Source: Spirochaetota bacterium
Lineage (GTDB): Bacteria; Spirochaetota; JAGLSM01
Assembly: GCA_023135745.1 (NCBI GenBank)
Contig: JAGLSM010000089.1
Coordinates: 1-7,653, forward strand
DNA: 7,653 nucleotides
Direction of reading: 5' to 3'
Of this stretch, positions 1-6,312 are shown one piece after another. The position numbers were made by a program, and so were the translations under genes. The first letter of the stretch is position 1. Each line of letters begins with the position of its first letter. Under the pieces are notes generated by a model. It saw only the letters and a program-made list of their open reading frames with translations. It was not told the DNA's origin and did not search any database.

Positions 1-2
1 TT

Positions 3-239
3 GTATTTGTACCGGGCCTCGCGTTTGACAGAAAAGGAAACAGACTGGGTTACGGCGGAGGGTTTTTTGACCGTTTTTTAAAAACTTTCCCGGGTATATC
101 GGTAGGCGTATGTCATCATATCCAGCTTAAAAACACACTCAATATTCTGGAACATGACATTGCTGTAGATTATATTTGTACAGAAAAAGAATTCATAAGC
201 TGCCGGAGTATGAGTAATGAAGTCAATAAGAATACTTAA
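3..239 (+). CDS. 5-formyltetrahydrofolate cyclo-ligase, C-terminal part (5' end outside window)
   Basis: The reading frame is open from the window edge and encodes the last 78 residues of a 5-formyltetrahydrofolate cyclo-ligase (MTHFS/YgfA/YqgN family). This cytosolic enzyme uses ATP to turn 5-formyl-THF into 5,10-methenyl-THF, returning the storage folate to one-carbon metabolism. The family signature is plain: PGLAFDRKGNRLGYGGG at about residues 4-20 of the fragment, followed by FFDRFL, which is the glycine-rich phosphate-binding and substrate loop. The expected tail follows: GVCHH, EHDIAVDYICTEKEF, comparable to the 'HD..V..I.TE' ending of the family. The last 14 or so residues look like a nonconserved tail. 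The stop lies 23 bases inside the next gene, aroA, so the two are probably cotranscribed. Roughly the N-terminal half or more of the protein is missing only because the window starts here; I see no sign of a pseudogene. Confidence 0.9.
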   Translation, partial: VFVPGLAFDRKGNRLGYGGGFFDRFLKTFPGISVGVCHHIQLKNTLNILEHDIAVDYICTEKEFISCRSMSNEVNKNT

Positions 240-1509
240 TTCAAAACCTATAGACGCAAACCTGCGCATACCCGGATCCAAGAGTATAACAAACAGAGCC
301 CTTGTGATTACAGCCCTTGCTGAAGGACGTTCTATCCTGAACAATGCTCTTTTCAGCGATGATACAATCTACATGATGGAAGCCCTTAACCAATTGGGAA
401 TTGAAGTAAGAAGCCAGCCGGAAAATAATAGAATAATCATAGACGGCGGACTTTCACGGATTAACTACACTTCAGAAAAATCATTATTCCTGGGCAACGC
501 GGGAACAGCCATGCGTTTTTTAACCGCGATGCTGTCCCTTACGAATAACACCATCGAATTAACCGGAATAACCAGAATGAAACAGCGCCCCATAGGAGAA
601 CTATTGTCCGCCCTTGCCTCATGGGGAGGCGACCTCTACTCAACAAAGGGAAACGGCTGTCCTCCTGTGCTTATAAGGGGACGAGGCCTTGAAGGAGGAA
701 TTGTCTCTCTTCCGGGAAAAACAAGCAGCCAGTTCATATCCGCCTTACTGCTGATTTCTCCTTATACAAAAAATGAAAGCATCATAAATATAGGAAACAA
801 TCCCGTATCACTTCCCTATATAAAAATGACAACAGAAATGATGAATGAATTTGGAGTAATAATTGATTCCACTGATAAGCCCATGTCATTTAGAACAAGC
901 CCCCATAAAAAATACTCGCCAGGAGAATACTTAATCGAAAGCGATGCTTCATCTGCCTCATACTTCTTCGCGGCTGCCGCTGTTACAGGGGGTAAAACAA
1001 GAATTCTGGGATTGTCGGAAAAATCCATTCAAGGAGATATTGCCTTTGTACGAGTTCTTGAAAAAATGGGTTGTACAATAAAATCAGGTCCCGACTGGAT
1101 TGAAGTTTCAAGTAATGGTCATTTAAATGGAATTACAGCTGATATGAAAAATATATCCGATACCGCCCAAACCCTCGCATGTGTCGCGTTATTTGCTGAA
1201 GGAAAAACAAAAATAACCGGTATTGCCAATATACGCTTTAAAGAAACAGACAGAATACTTGCCCTTAAAAATGAATTGTCCAGACTTGGCGCAAAAATTG
1301 AAGAAACTGATGACAGTATAACAATCCATCCCGCACAAAAATACAATACAGCAGAAATTGAAACATATGATGACCACAGAATGGCGATGAGTTTTGCCGT
1401 TGCAGGTCTTAAAATAAAAGGTATAACGATAAAAGATCACGAATGTGTTTCAAAAACATTTCCTGATTTTTTTAAAGTCTTAAACGAGGTGATTATAAAT
1501 GAAGATTAA
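217..1509 (+). CDS. aroA: 3-phosphoshikimate 1-carboxyvinyltransferase (EPSP synthase)
   Basis: AroA transfers the enolpyruvyl group of phosphoenolpyruvate to shikimate-3-phosphate, the sixth step of the shikimate pathway, in the cytosol. At 430 residues it is full length. Landmarks in order: GSKSITNRAL (20-29, with Lys22), GNAGTAMR (93-100), RMKQRP (120-125, with Arg124), LPGKTSSQF (165-173), SDASSASYF (242-250), SDTAQTLA (314-321, with catalytic Asp315), RFKETDR (340-346, with Glu343), DDHRMAMS (385-392) and VSKTFPDFF (411-419, with Lys413). These match the substrate-binding and catalytic residues of the family. One position differs from the E. coli enzyme: the residue after GTAMR is Phe101, where E. 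coli has Pro101, a position at which changes reduce glyphosate sensitivity. The ATG at 217 is preceded by GGAG at 205-208 with an 8-base spacer. The gene overlaps its upstream neighbour by 23 bases and the next gene by 11, pointing to an operon with translational coupling. The function is secure; inhibitor behaviour is not. Confidence 0.97.
   Translation: MKSIRILNSKPIDANLRIPGSKSITNRALVITALAEGRSILNNALFSDDTIYMMEALNQLGIEVRSQPENNRIIIDGGLSRINYTSEKSLFLGNAGTAMRFLTAMLSLTNNTIELTGITRMKQRPIGELLSALASWGGDLYSTKGNGCPPVLIRGRGLEGGIVSLPGKTSSQFISALLLISPYTKNESIINIGNNPVSLPYIKMTTEMMNEFGVIIDSTDKPMSFRTSPHKKYSPGEYLIESDASSASYFFAAAAVTGGKTRILGLSEKSIQGDIAFVRVLEKMGCTIKSGPDWIEVSSNGHLNGITADMKNISDTAQTLACVALFAEGKTKITGIANIRFKETDRILALKNELSRLGAKIEETDDSITIHPAQKYNTAEIETYDDHRMAMSFAVAGLKIKGITIKDHECVSKTFPDFFKVLNEVIINED
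1486..1493 (+). promoter_or_regulatory. Strong ribosome binding site inside the 3' end of aroA
   Basis: GAGGTGAT lies 5 bases before the ATG at 1499 and is a long match to the 16S rRNA anti-Shine-Dalgarno sequence. It sits inside the last aroA codons. It fixes the start of the downstream exported protein and shows that this gene is really translated even though it begins before aroA ends. Confidence 0.75.
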
Positions 1510-2041
1510 AATAATTTTAATTACTATGATTCTGATATCAACAACTCTGCTCCCTAAAAATCAAGGTGATAAAATTTATAATAAAAACTTTAAATTTTAT
1601 TTTACAAAACTTCCTGATTGGCATTATTTAAAACCAAAAAAAAATAGACTCTTTGATATAATAAGAATCAATACTTCTTATAAAGATCCGCAAAAGATAA
1701 AAAAATCAATACTTCCCTACATAAATTCAAGAATTTTTCTAGTATTTAAAAAAGCCGATGAAAGTTCTATTTTTGATTACAGTAAAAAAATAATAAAATC
1801 CATAAAATATCAGGGCTTTATGCTTCATATAAAAACAAGCAAAACAGAAAACAGTATTGGTGTAATATACGCCCTTCTCAGTTACAAACTCCCACCGGGC
1901 GCGAAAGAAAATAATTTGTGGATCTCCTTGAGATTTTTCAGAACTAAAACTCACTACTTTTATTTCTGCGGAGCAACTCACAGTAAAAGGGAATTATCCG
2001 GTATTGATACAATGTTCCGCACTATAAAATTCAAACCATAA
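1499..2041 (+). CDS. Exported protein of unknown function, possible PsbP/DUF1795-like fold
   Basis: I cannot assign a function. The 180-residue product begins with a basic MKIK followed by an uninterrupted hydrophobic stretch (about 5-18, IILITMILISTTLL), so it is exported or anchored by an N-terminal signal. No lipobox cysteine and no clear A-x-A cleavage site is visible. The rest is Lys/Tyr/Phe-rich with alternating polar and hydrophobic strands: FKFYFTKLPDWHY (31-43), IFLVFKKADESS (79-90), a short helix-like SIFDYSKKIIKSI (90-102), WISLRFF (141-147) and an ending HYFYFCGATHSKRELSGID (152-170) before MFRTIKF (172-178). This order of strands and the 'sfkf'-like end recall the small single-domain PsbP/DUF1795-type proteins, which is inference from pattern only. 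It overlaps aroA by 11 bases behind a strong ribosome binding site, so it is probably the last gene of that operon. Its stop is 4 bases from the convergent thiD stop. It is more AT-rich and lysine-rich than aroA. Confidence 0.75.
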   Translation: MKIKIILITMILISTTLLPKNQGDKIYNKNFKFYFTKLPDWHYLKPKKNRLFDIIRINTSYKDPQKIKKSILPYINSRIFLVFKKADESSIFDYSKKIIKSIKYQGFMLHIKTSKTENSIGVIYALLSYKLPPGAKENNLWISLRFFRTKTHYFYFCGATHSKRELSGIDTMFRTIKFKP

Positions 2042-2045
2042 AAAT

Positions 2046-2834
2046 CTAATGACGATGATTTAAAAACATTGATCCTTTTCCCGGACTATAGGCCTTTTTT
2101 ATTGACAGAGTAACAAAGTCTTTGGCTTTTTTGACAGACGTCAGAATATCATTACCGTATGCAATGTAAGCAGTAATAGCTGCCGAATACATACAGCCTG
2201 TACCATGAAATTCCTTTTCAGATTCAACAACCTTAGCTGTCAGCTTTTCAAATACCCCTTCATTATACAACAGATCTGCAGCCTTTTCCTCTTCAAGATG
2301 ACCACCCTTTATAAGAACATTCCTTGCCCCGTAACCGGTAATTTCCAGAGCAGCTTCACGCATATCTTCAATATTAATCACAGCCCTACCGGAGAGCATT
2401 GATGCTTCATAAAGATTAGGCGTAACAAGATCGGCTAAAGGTAAAAGTTTTTCCCTGTAGGCCATGACAAGATCATGCGCGATAAGGCTGTCGTTACTCG
2501 TTGAAACCATCACAGGATCAATCACAATATTTCTTAGAGAGTATCTATTAATACAATGAGCAACCACCCCTATAATAGCCGTATTGTAGAGCATTCCTAT
2601 TTTAACAGATACAACATTCATATCATCAGTTACGGCAGAAATCTGTTTTTCCACAAAATTCTCGTTTACAGATAATATCTCACGAACCTCTGTACTGTTC
2701 TGTGCAGTCAAGCATGTAATAACTGAACATGGGAAGACTCCCAGTTCATGAAAGGTCTTGATATCCGATTGAATCCCCGCGCCTCCTGATGAATCACTGC
2801 CGGCTATAGTTAACGCAACTGGAATTGATTTCAT
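2046..2834 (-). CDS. thiD: Hydroxymethylpyrimidine/phosphomethylpyrimidine kinase
   Basis: ThiD phosphorylates 4-amino-5-hydroxymethyl-2-methylpyrimidine and then its monophosphate, giving HMP-PP for thiamine phosphate synthesis. It is a cytosolic ribokinase-fold enzyme. Counting from the chosen start, the protein has 262 residues, the usual length. Motifs: ALTIAGSDSSGGAGIQSD (7-24), TAQNS (43-47) with Gln45 at the pyrimidine-binding position, IGML (79-82), DPVMVSTS (106-113), TPN (138-140), KGGH (176-179) and the anion-hole/catalytic HGTGC (210-214, with Cys214). The frame stays open upstream to an ATG at 2897, but I prefer ATG 2834. A purine-rich AGGGGGAG precedes it by 4 bases, homology starts right after it, and a promoter candidate lies between the two ATGs. 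No other thiamine gene is nearby, so it may serve salvage. Close relatives also phosphorylate pyridoxal or pyridoxine, which sequence alone cannot exclude here. Confidence 0.95.
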   Translation of the reverse strand: MKSIPVALTIAGSDSSGGAGIQSDIKTFHELGVFPCSVITCLTAQNSTEVREILSVNENFVEKQISAVTDDMNVVSVKIGMLYNTAIIGVVAHCINRYSLRNIVIDPVMVSTSNDSLIAHDLVMAYREKLLPLADLVTPNLYEASMLSGRAVINIEDMREAALEITGYGARNVLIKGGHLEEEKAADLLYNEGVFEKLTAKVVESEKEFHGTGCMYSAAITAYIAYGNDILTSVKKAKDFVTLSIKKAYSPGKGSMFLNHRH

Positions 2835-2838
2835 AAGG

Positions 2839-2846
2839 CTCCCCCT
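2839..2846 (-). promoter_or_regulatory. thiD ribosome binding site
   Basis: Reading the minus strand, AGGGGGAG lies 4 bases before ATG 2834. It supports this start over the ATG 63 bases further upstream. The spacer is on the short side. Confidence 0.6.
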
Positions 2847-2855
2847 TTTTTTGAC

Positions 2856-2884
2856 ATTATACAGATATATACATAAGCATACAA
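2856..2884 (-). promoter_or_regulatory. Candidate sigma-70 type promoter for thiD
   Basis: On the minus strand a perfect -10 hexamer TATAAT (2856-2861) is preceded after 17 bases by TTGTAT (2879-2884), a partial match to TTGACA. The start of transcription would fall near 2849, giving a leader of only about 15 bases that carries the ribosome binding site. If used, it leaves no room for a riboswitch in the leader. It would also place the ATG at 2897 upstream of the transcript. The -35 is weak and AT-rich DNA gives chance matches. Confidence 0.45.
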
Positions 2885-3036
2885 GCAAAGAATTCATTCA
2901 GACACATAAAGGATGTTTAATTCTTCTAAGAAACTTTATATTGATTTTGGTTTGGCAGATATCACAACTGACACAGGTCTTAAGTCTGCCTGCTCATGCA
3001 CTGATTAAGTCAAAATATTTATACATGATTGCTTTA

Positions 3037-3065
3037 CCACAAAAGTCTTTTTTTGACTTTTATGG
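3037..3065. repeat. Inverted repeat around a T7/A7 loop, between thiD and the S8 protease gene
   Basis: CCACAAAAGTC (3037-3047) and GACTTTTATGG (3055-3065) are complementary over 11 bases with one mismatch. They flank a loop of seven T on the plus strand (seven A on the minus strand). Pairing can be extended by three more bases (3033-3035 with 3067-3069) past one further mismatch. It lies about 40-70 bases downstream of the protease stop codon, so it could form a 3' hairpin on that transcript. No U-tract follows the arm on either strand, so it is not a standard intrinsic terminator. The rest of 2835-3102 shows no gene. It also holds a minor 6-base inverted pair, GGCAGA (2954-2959) with TCTGCC (2985-2990). 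Confidence 0.45.
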
Positions 3066-3102
3066 CAAATCTTGTGGACTCGTCTTATCTTAAAGTATTT
3101 TT

Positions 3103-5739
3103 TTAATCAACTGAAAAATAAAGGTGATCGAAATAATGAGTATCATCCCAGAAATAACCCATATCAAAATCCGAGACAAACATAAAGTATTGTTGAACTT
3201 TACTCAAATTAATTGATCCGAAAGCACTAAGAGGTATTTTTACAGTAGACCAGTTGCCATTTTGAACCAGGCCGTATGAAGCTAATTGTGCACTGGTTAA
3301 CCAATCTTCAGTCACTATAGAACTCTTCATACCAATTTTAAAACCACCCCTTGTACCTCGGTACATAAAATTCATATAATTATAAGCACTCAAATCACGA
3401 TAATTCACAAAAGGATTTACACCAATGCCTATTCCCATCCAGAAACCAGTACCAAAAAACTTCCAATATTTTACACCTTCTCCAAACGAAGCGGTGGTCT
3501 CCTCACTAACATCTGCTCCTCCGCCTGAATCCTGCCAGATGTCAAGTTTTGTATCAAAATCCCACAATACACTTGTTCTTACAGATTCTGAGTAAATACC
3601 AAAGGTAGAAGGTGTAGAAGATGAAGAACTTGATGAGGAAGAACTGGTACTACCGACTGCTTTTGAAAAGTGAACGTTGTCAATATAATGAACATCTCCC
3701 ACATTATAACCAAGTGCCTCAACAGAGACAAACATGAAATACTGTTCTATTTGAGTTTTATCAATTAAAAAAGTAGAAAACGGCTCGCCATTAAATTTAG
3801 TAAGAGGTATTGATACGTTACACCATTTCCCATTCAAGATAACACCATATTCAGCCAACTGATTATGGGTCAGCCAATATTCGTCTCCGTTTCCGTCTTT
3901 CATACCAACTCTAAAACCCTTATATCCTCTGTACATAAAGTTCAAATAATAATAATCTCTTAAATCACGGTATTTGTCTAAAGGTTCTACTCTTACCCCA
4001 ATTCCCATCCATGATCCGGTACCGGTTAACTTCCAATATTTATTGCCGTCTCCTAAAGGAACTGCAGTTTCCTCACTTATATCCGCGCCTCCGCCTGAGT
4101 CCTGCCATACATCAAGTTTACAATCTGTATCCCAAAGTACATTCATATCGAAGGTCTCAGTATAAATACCAAAGGTTGGACCGCTTGGAGTAGTATAACT
4201 GAAGAGCACAGTTGCCGGGTTTATAATTGTGTGAGAAGAAGACACATTAATTACTTGAGATTTCCACTGACCTTGATAACCTGCTGTCATAATATAATTA
4301 CCAATTGGTACAAGATAGAAAAAAGCACTGCCAATAGTTGAAGCATTATTATCAACTCCATTACTGGTGAGAATACTTCGTATGACATTGCTGCTGCTAT
4401 TACATAATAAGACTTCAATATCAGTAATAGGTAAACCATACTCATTAGCTGTATTTACCATTATTACCCCATATTGATCACTGCCTACTGCCTTCAGCGT
4501 ATTACCTGCATTGACTCTTCCATGACCATAGGTATTATCAAAACCAACCACTCCCTTATCATCTGCTGTTTGTTCAATAATGGATTTAACCTGACCCGGT
4601 GTTAAGCTGCTATTCCTGGAAAGAAGCAAACTGCATAATCCGGCCACAAAAGAAGTAGCCATAGAAGTACCGCTTTTCTCTACATAGCTGCCATTGTAGC
4701 TGGTAGAATAGATATCAGAACCGGGAGCTGCTACTGATATGTGTGCTCCGCCTGTTGAAAAATATGAGATTTGATCATCTTTATTTGAAGAACCAACAGC
4801 CATAACACCTCGATAGGCCGCAGGATAAAGAATACTTGAGTATCCACTATTACCCATTGCCGCAACAACAACTATGCCTTTTCTAATTGCATAGTTAACC
4901 GCATCGAAAAGCAGCTGAGAATAAAAGCTGCCCCCTAAACTCATATTAATTACCATACGGCTGCTGCCTTTATTATCTATTGCCCAAACAATACCCTCAG
5001 CAACTGATGCATCTGTACCGCCGCCATATTCGTTTAATACCTTTACAGACATAATTTTACAATTCCAGCTTACACCGGCAATTCCGTTCGCATTATTTCC
5101 TCTGGCTGCGGCAATTCCGGCCACATGAGTACCATGGCCATTATCATCTCCATTAACATTTGACGGAATTATCTTATTTTCAAAGGTATTATACCCATTA
5201 ATCATATTAGCCTGCAAATCAGGATGAGTACCGTTAACCCCTGTGTCTAAAACGGCAATTGTTACATTATTTCCCCCTGTTGATATATCCCAACCGGTTT
5301 GACTATTGGCAAATAAATGGGAGTACTGTTTACTGTAATCAGTATCATTGGGTACAAAACTATGCTTAGCTATATAATTCGGCTCTGCTACCATAAATCC
5401 TGTTTTACCCTCAAGTAACTGCAGAGCACTGCTTACTGTTGTCCCGTTAGGTAAGGTTATTACGGCATATTGAGCTTGATCTGTTGAAAAGCTTTTTGCA
5501 ACATTACCATTAACTAAGCTCGTTACTTTCTCAAGGGAATCAAATCTATTCACTTTAACAAGTATGTTATCTGTCTTATAATCATTGATTGTCGCATTGG
5601 GATCAAGATGTATAACAGTTGAGTCTCCACTACCTTTAAAATCTTCCTGCATATTCAATTCATAGTCAGAACAACCTGCAATTAATAATAAAATAAAAAG
5701 AAAAACTGAAATTTTAAATAGCGACTTGAAATTTAACAT
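3103..5739 (-). CDS. Subtilisin-family (S8) serine protease, lipoprotein, with two tandem C-terminal repeat domains
   Basis: An 878-residue secreted serine endopeptidase anchored to a membrane by lipid. Residues 1-22 form a signal peptide ending in lipobox IAGC, with Cys23 as the lipidation site. Residues about 55-130 look like a subtilase propeptide ending in the typical 'VAEPNYIAKHSFVPND'. The catalytic domain (about 137-418) has the full triad: Asp165 in AVLDTGV, His202 in NGHGTHVAG and Ser359 in SGTSMATSFVAG. The oxyanion Asn297 is in AAMGNSG, and YGHGRVNA closes the domain; it is closest in style to thermitase/fervidolysin-type subtilases. Residues about 424-515 form a short beta-rich region reminiscent of carboxypeptidase-regulatory-like domains. 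Two similar domains follow (522-694 and 712-878), joined by a Ser/Thr linker with ten consecutive serines. The repeats resemble jelly-roll carbohydrate-binding modules in style, so glycan or surface binding is plausible but unproven. ATG 5739 has AAGGG 8 bases upstream. It is probably monocistronic, as 268 and about 400 noncoding bases flank it. All catalytic residues are present, so it should be active. Confidence 0.95.
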   Translation of the reverse strand: MLNFKSLFKISVFLFILLLIAGCSDYELNMQEDFKGSGDSTVIHLDPNATINDYKTDNILVKVNRFDSLEKVTSLVNGNVAKSFSTDQAQYAVITLPNGTTVSSALQLLEGKTGFMVAEPNYIAKHSFVPNDTDYSKQYSHLFANSQTGWDISTGGNNVTIAVLDTGVNGTHPDLQANMINGYNTFENKIIPSNVNGDDNGHGTHVAGIAAARGNNANGIAGVSWNCKIMSVKVLNEYGGGTDASVAEGIVWAIDNKGSSRMVINMSLGGSFYSQLLFDAVNYAIRKGIVVVAAMGNSGYSSILYPAAYRGVMAVGSSNKDDQISYFSTGGAHISVAAPGSDIYSTSYNGSYVEKSGTSMATSFVAGLCSLLLSRNSSLTPGQVKSIIEQTADDKGVVGFDNTYGHGRVNAGNTLKAVGSDQYGVIMVNTANEYGLPITDIEVLLCNSSSNVIRSILTSNGVDNNASTIGSAFFYLVPIGNYIMTAGYQGQWKSQVINVSSSHTIINPATVLFSYTTPSGPTFGIYTETFDMNVLWDTDCKLDVWQDSGGGADISEETAVPLGDGNKYWKLTGTGSWMGIGVRVEPLDKYRDLRDYYYLNFMYRGYKGFRVGMKDGNGDEYWLTHNQLAEYGVILNGKWCNVSIPLTKFNGEPFSTFLIDKTQIEQYFMFVSVEALGYNVGDVHYIDNVHFSKAVGSTSSSSSSSSSSTPSTFGIYSESVRTSVLWDFDTKLDIWQDSGGGADVSEETTASFGEGVKYWKFFGTGFWMGIGIGVNPFVNYRDLSAYNYMNFMYRGTRGGFKIGMKSSIVTEDWLTSAQLASYGLVQNGNWSTVKIPLSAFGSINLSKVQQYFMFVSDFDMGYFWDDTHYFDHLYFSVD
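3106..3606 (-). repeat. Second copy (B) of the tandem C-terminal domain in the S8 protease
   Basis: It encodes residues 712-878. It shares with copy A the blocks FGIYSES (713-719; FGIYTET in A), VLWD, KLDIWQDSGGGADVSEET (731-748), a YWK-GTG-WMGIG block, YRDL, NFMYRG, WLT-QLA-YG, IPL-F and QQYFMFVS. The similarity is clear in the DNA too, for example around 3498-3548. The protein ends right after this copy, with a closing strand HLYFSV. Confidence 0.85.
3610..3651 (-). other. Polyserine linker between the repeat domains
   Basis: It encodes residues 697-710: Ser-Thr, then ten serines, then Thr-Pro. The serine codons are mixed (AGT, TCT, TCC, TCA), so this is not a simple nucleotide repeat and slippage is not an obvious source. 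Such linkers separate independently folded binding domains in secreted polysaccharide-active proteins. Confidence 0.8.
3658..4176 (-). repeat. First copy (A) of the tandem C-terminal domain in the S8 protease
   Basis: It encodes residues 522-694. Characteristic blocks are KLDVWQDSGGGADISEET (541-558), KYWKLTGTGSWMGIGV (567-582), YRDL (590-593), NFMYRG (600-605), WLT-QLAEYG (622-632), the IPLTKF strand (644-649), QYFMFVS (666-672) and a final HYIDNVHFSK (684-693). The alternation of aromatic-rich strands and the ending in 'DN-V-F' are typical of jelly-roll binding domains. Copy A carries a slightly longer loop near 650-663 than copy B. Confidence 0.85.
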
Positions 5740-6137
5740 ATAGCAGACCCTTGATAATTTTAATTAATTATTCAACTCAACAAATTATATAATTTTAAAT
5801 ACGTCTTATTATTATACTTATACGAATGAATTGTAGTTTTATGCCAAATTTTTTATAAATAATGTTCTGGTTCAGCAGGATTACAAAAACATCCCATATA
5901 TTAATTATAGATCATAGATAGAACATTTTCAATAGTTTTGTCGTTTATTGCAGTAAATCCGGATATTCTTCGAAGATACTTTATATTCAGACAGATAAAC
6001 AGGAAGCCTCACCCTAATGACTACGCACATAGTGTAAAGAAATCAGACAAAAACCCTTTAAATCCGTAAAAAAACATTATACTATTTAGTCCTGTAAAGA
6101 TGCCTATTAAAACTTTTCTGGAATATTGGGGTAAATT
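5740..6137. other. Noncoding AT-rich gap between the S8 protease and a small gene
   Basis: Nearly 400 bases with no convincing coding frame; the longest ATG-started frame I found by eye is about 33 codons (minus strand, 5929-6030). Upstream of the protease on the minus strand there is a perfect TATAAT (5811-5816), but the spaced -35 position is poor (AAACTA). Upstream of the small gene there is a TATACT (6078-6083), also without a good -35. Other structure is slight: a 10-base palindrome TCTTCGAAGA (5967-5976) and an 8-base inverted pair, AATGTTCT (5861-5868) with AGAACATT (5920-5927). The gap must hold two divergent promoters, since the genes on either side are read outward. Confidence 0.6.
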
Positions 6138-6311
6138 ATGAACAAATCGTCAAAAGAAAATACAAAACACATTATGATGCTTACAACACTATGGGTAATG
6201 GATTACTTAAAAGAAACCCCCGGCGCAGATGAAGACACAGTTGTAGAATTTATATACAAAATAAGCGACAACATAATAAACGATTTTGAAAAAATTACAA
6301 AGAAGTCTTAA
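6138..6311 (+). CDS. Small hypothetical protein, 57 residues
   Basis: I do not recognise it. ATG 6138 is preceded by GGGG (6128-6131) with a 6-base spacer, a fair ribosome binding site. The frame ends with TAA one base before the stop of the convergent ParB-like gene, the kind of tight packing expected of a real gene. The product looks alpha-helical and soluble: a Lys/Ser/Asn-rich start, a helix around TKHIMMLTTLWVMDYLKE (9-26), a turn TPGADED (27-33), then a second amphipathic helix TVVEFIYKISDNIINDFEKI (34-53) and a basic end. There is no signal peptide, cysteine pair or DNA-binding motif I can name. The two-helix-hairpin layout would suit a small dimerising or partner-binding protein, which is only a guess. 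It does not overlap another gene, so it is not a shadow frame. Comparative data would settle whether it is expressed. Confidence 0.55.
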   Translation: MNKSSKENTKHIMMLTTLWVMDYLKETPGADEDTVVEFIYKISDNIINDFEKITKKS

Positions 6312-6312
6312 A

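Noticed and set aside
78..344. Minus-strand open frame across the cyclo-ligase/aroA junction
   Set aside because: It is antisense to two well-supported genes with clear family motifs. Similar antisense frames inside aroA, the protease and the ParB-like gene were rejected for the same reason.
2073..2103. CCCGGACTATAGGCC plus T-run inside the thiD 3' end as a terminator for the plus-strand operon
   Set aside because: The GC part does not form a stable stem; only two to three pairs can be made.
2835..2897. N-terminal 21-residue extension of ThiD beginning at ATG 2897
   Set aside because: It lies upstream of the ThiD family start, spans the candidate promoter and has no better ribosome binding site than the inner ATG.
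5861..5927. 8-base inverted pair AATGTTCT / AGAACATT as a regulatory site or stem
   Set aside because: The arms are 51 bases apart in AT-rich DNA and do not match a known operator spacing, so chance is likely.
5967..5976. Perfect 10-base palindrome TCTTCGAAGA as an operator
   Set aside because: Flanking bases do not extend the symmetry, there is no second copy nearby, and it is far from both neighbouring starts.
5929..6030. 33-codon minus-strand ORF starting at ATG 6030
   Set aside because: Short, no clear ribosome binding site and no recognisable protein pattern. Chance frames of this size are expected in a 400-base gap.
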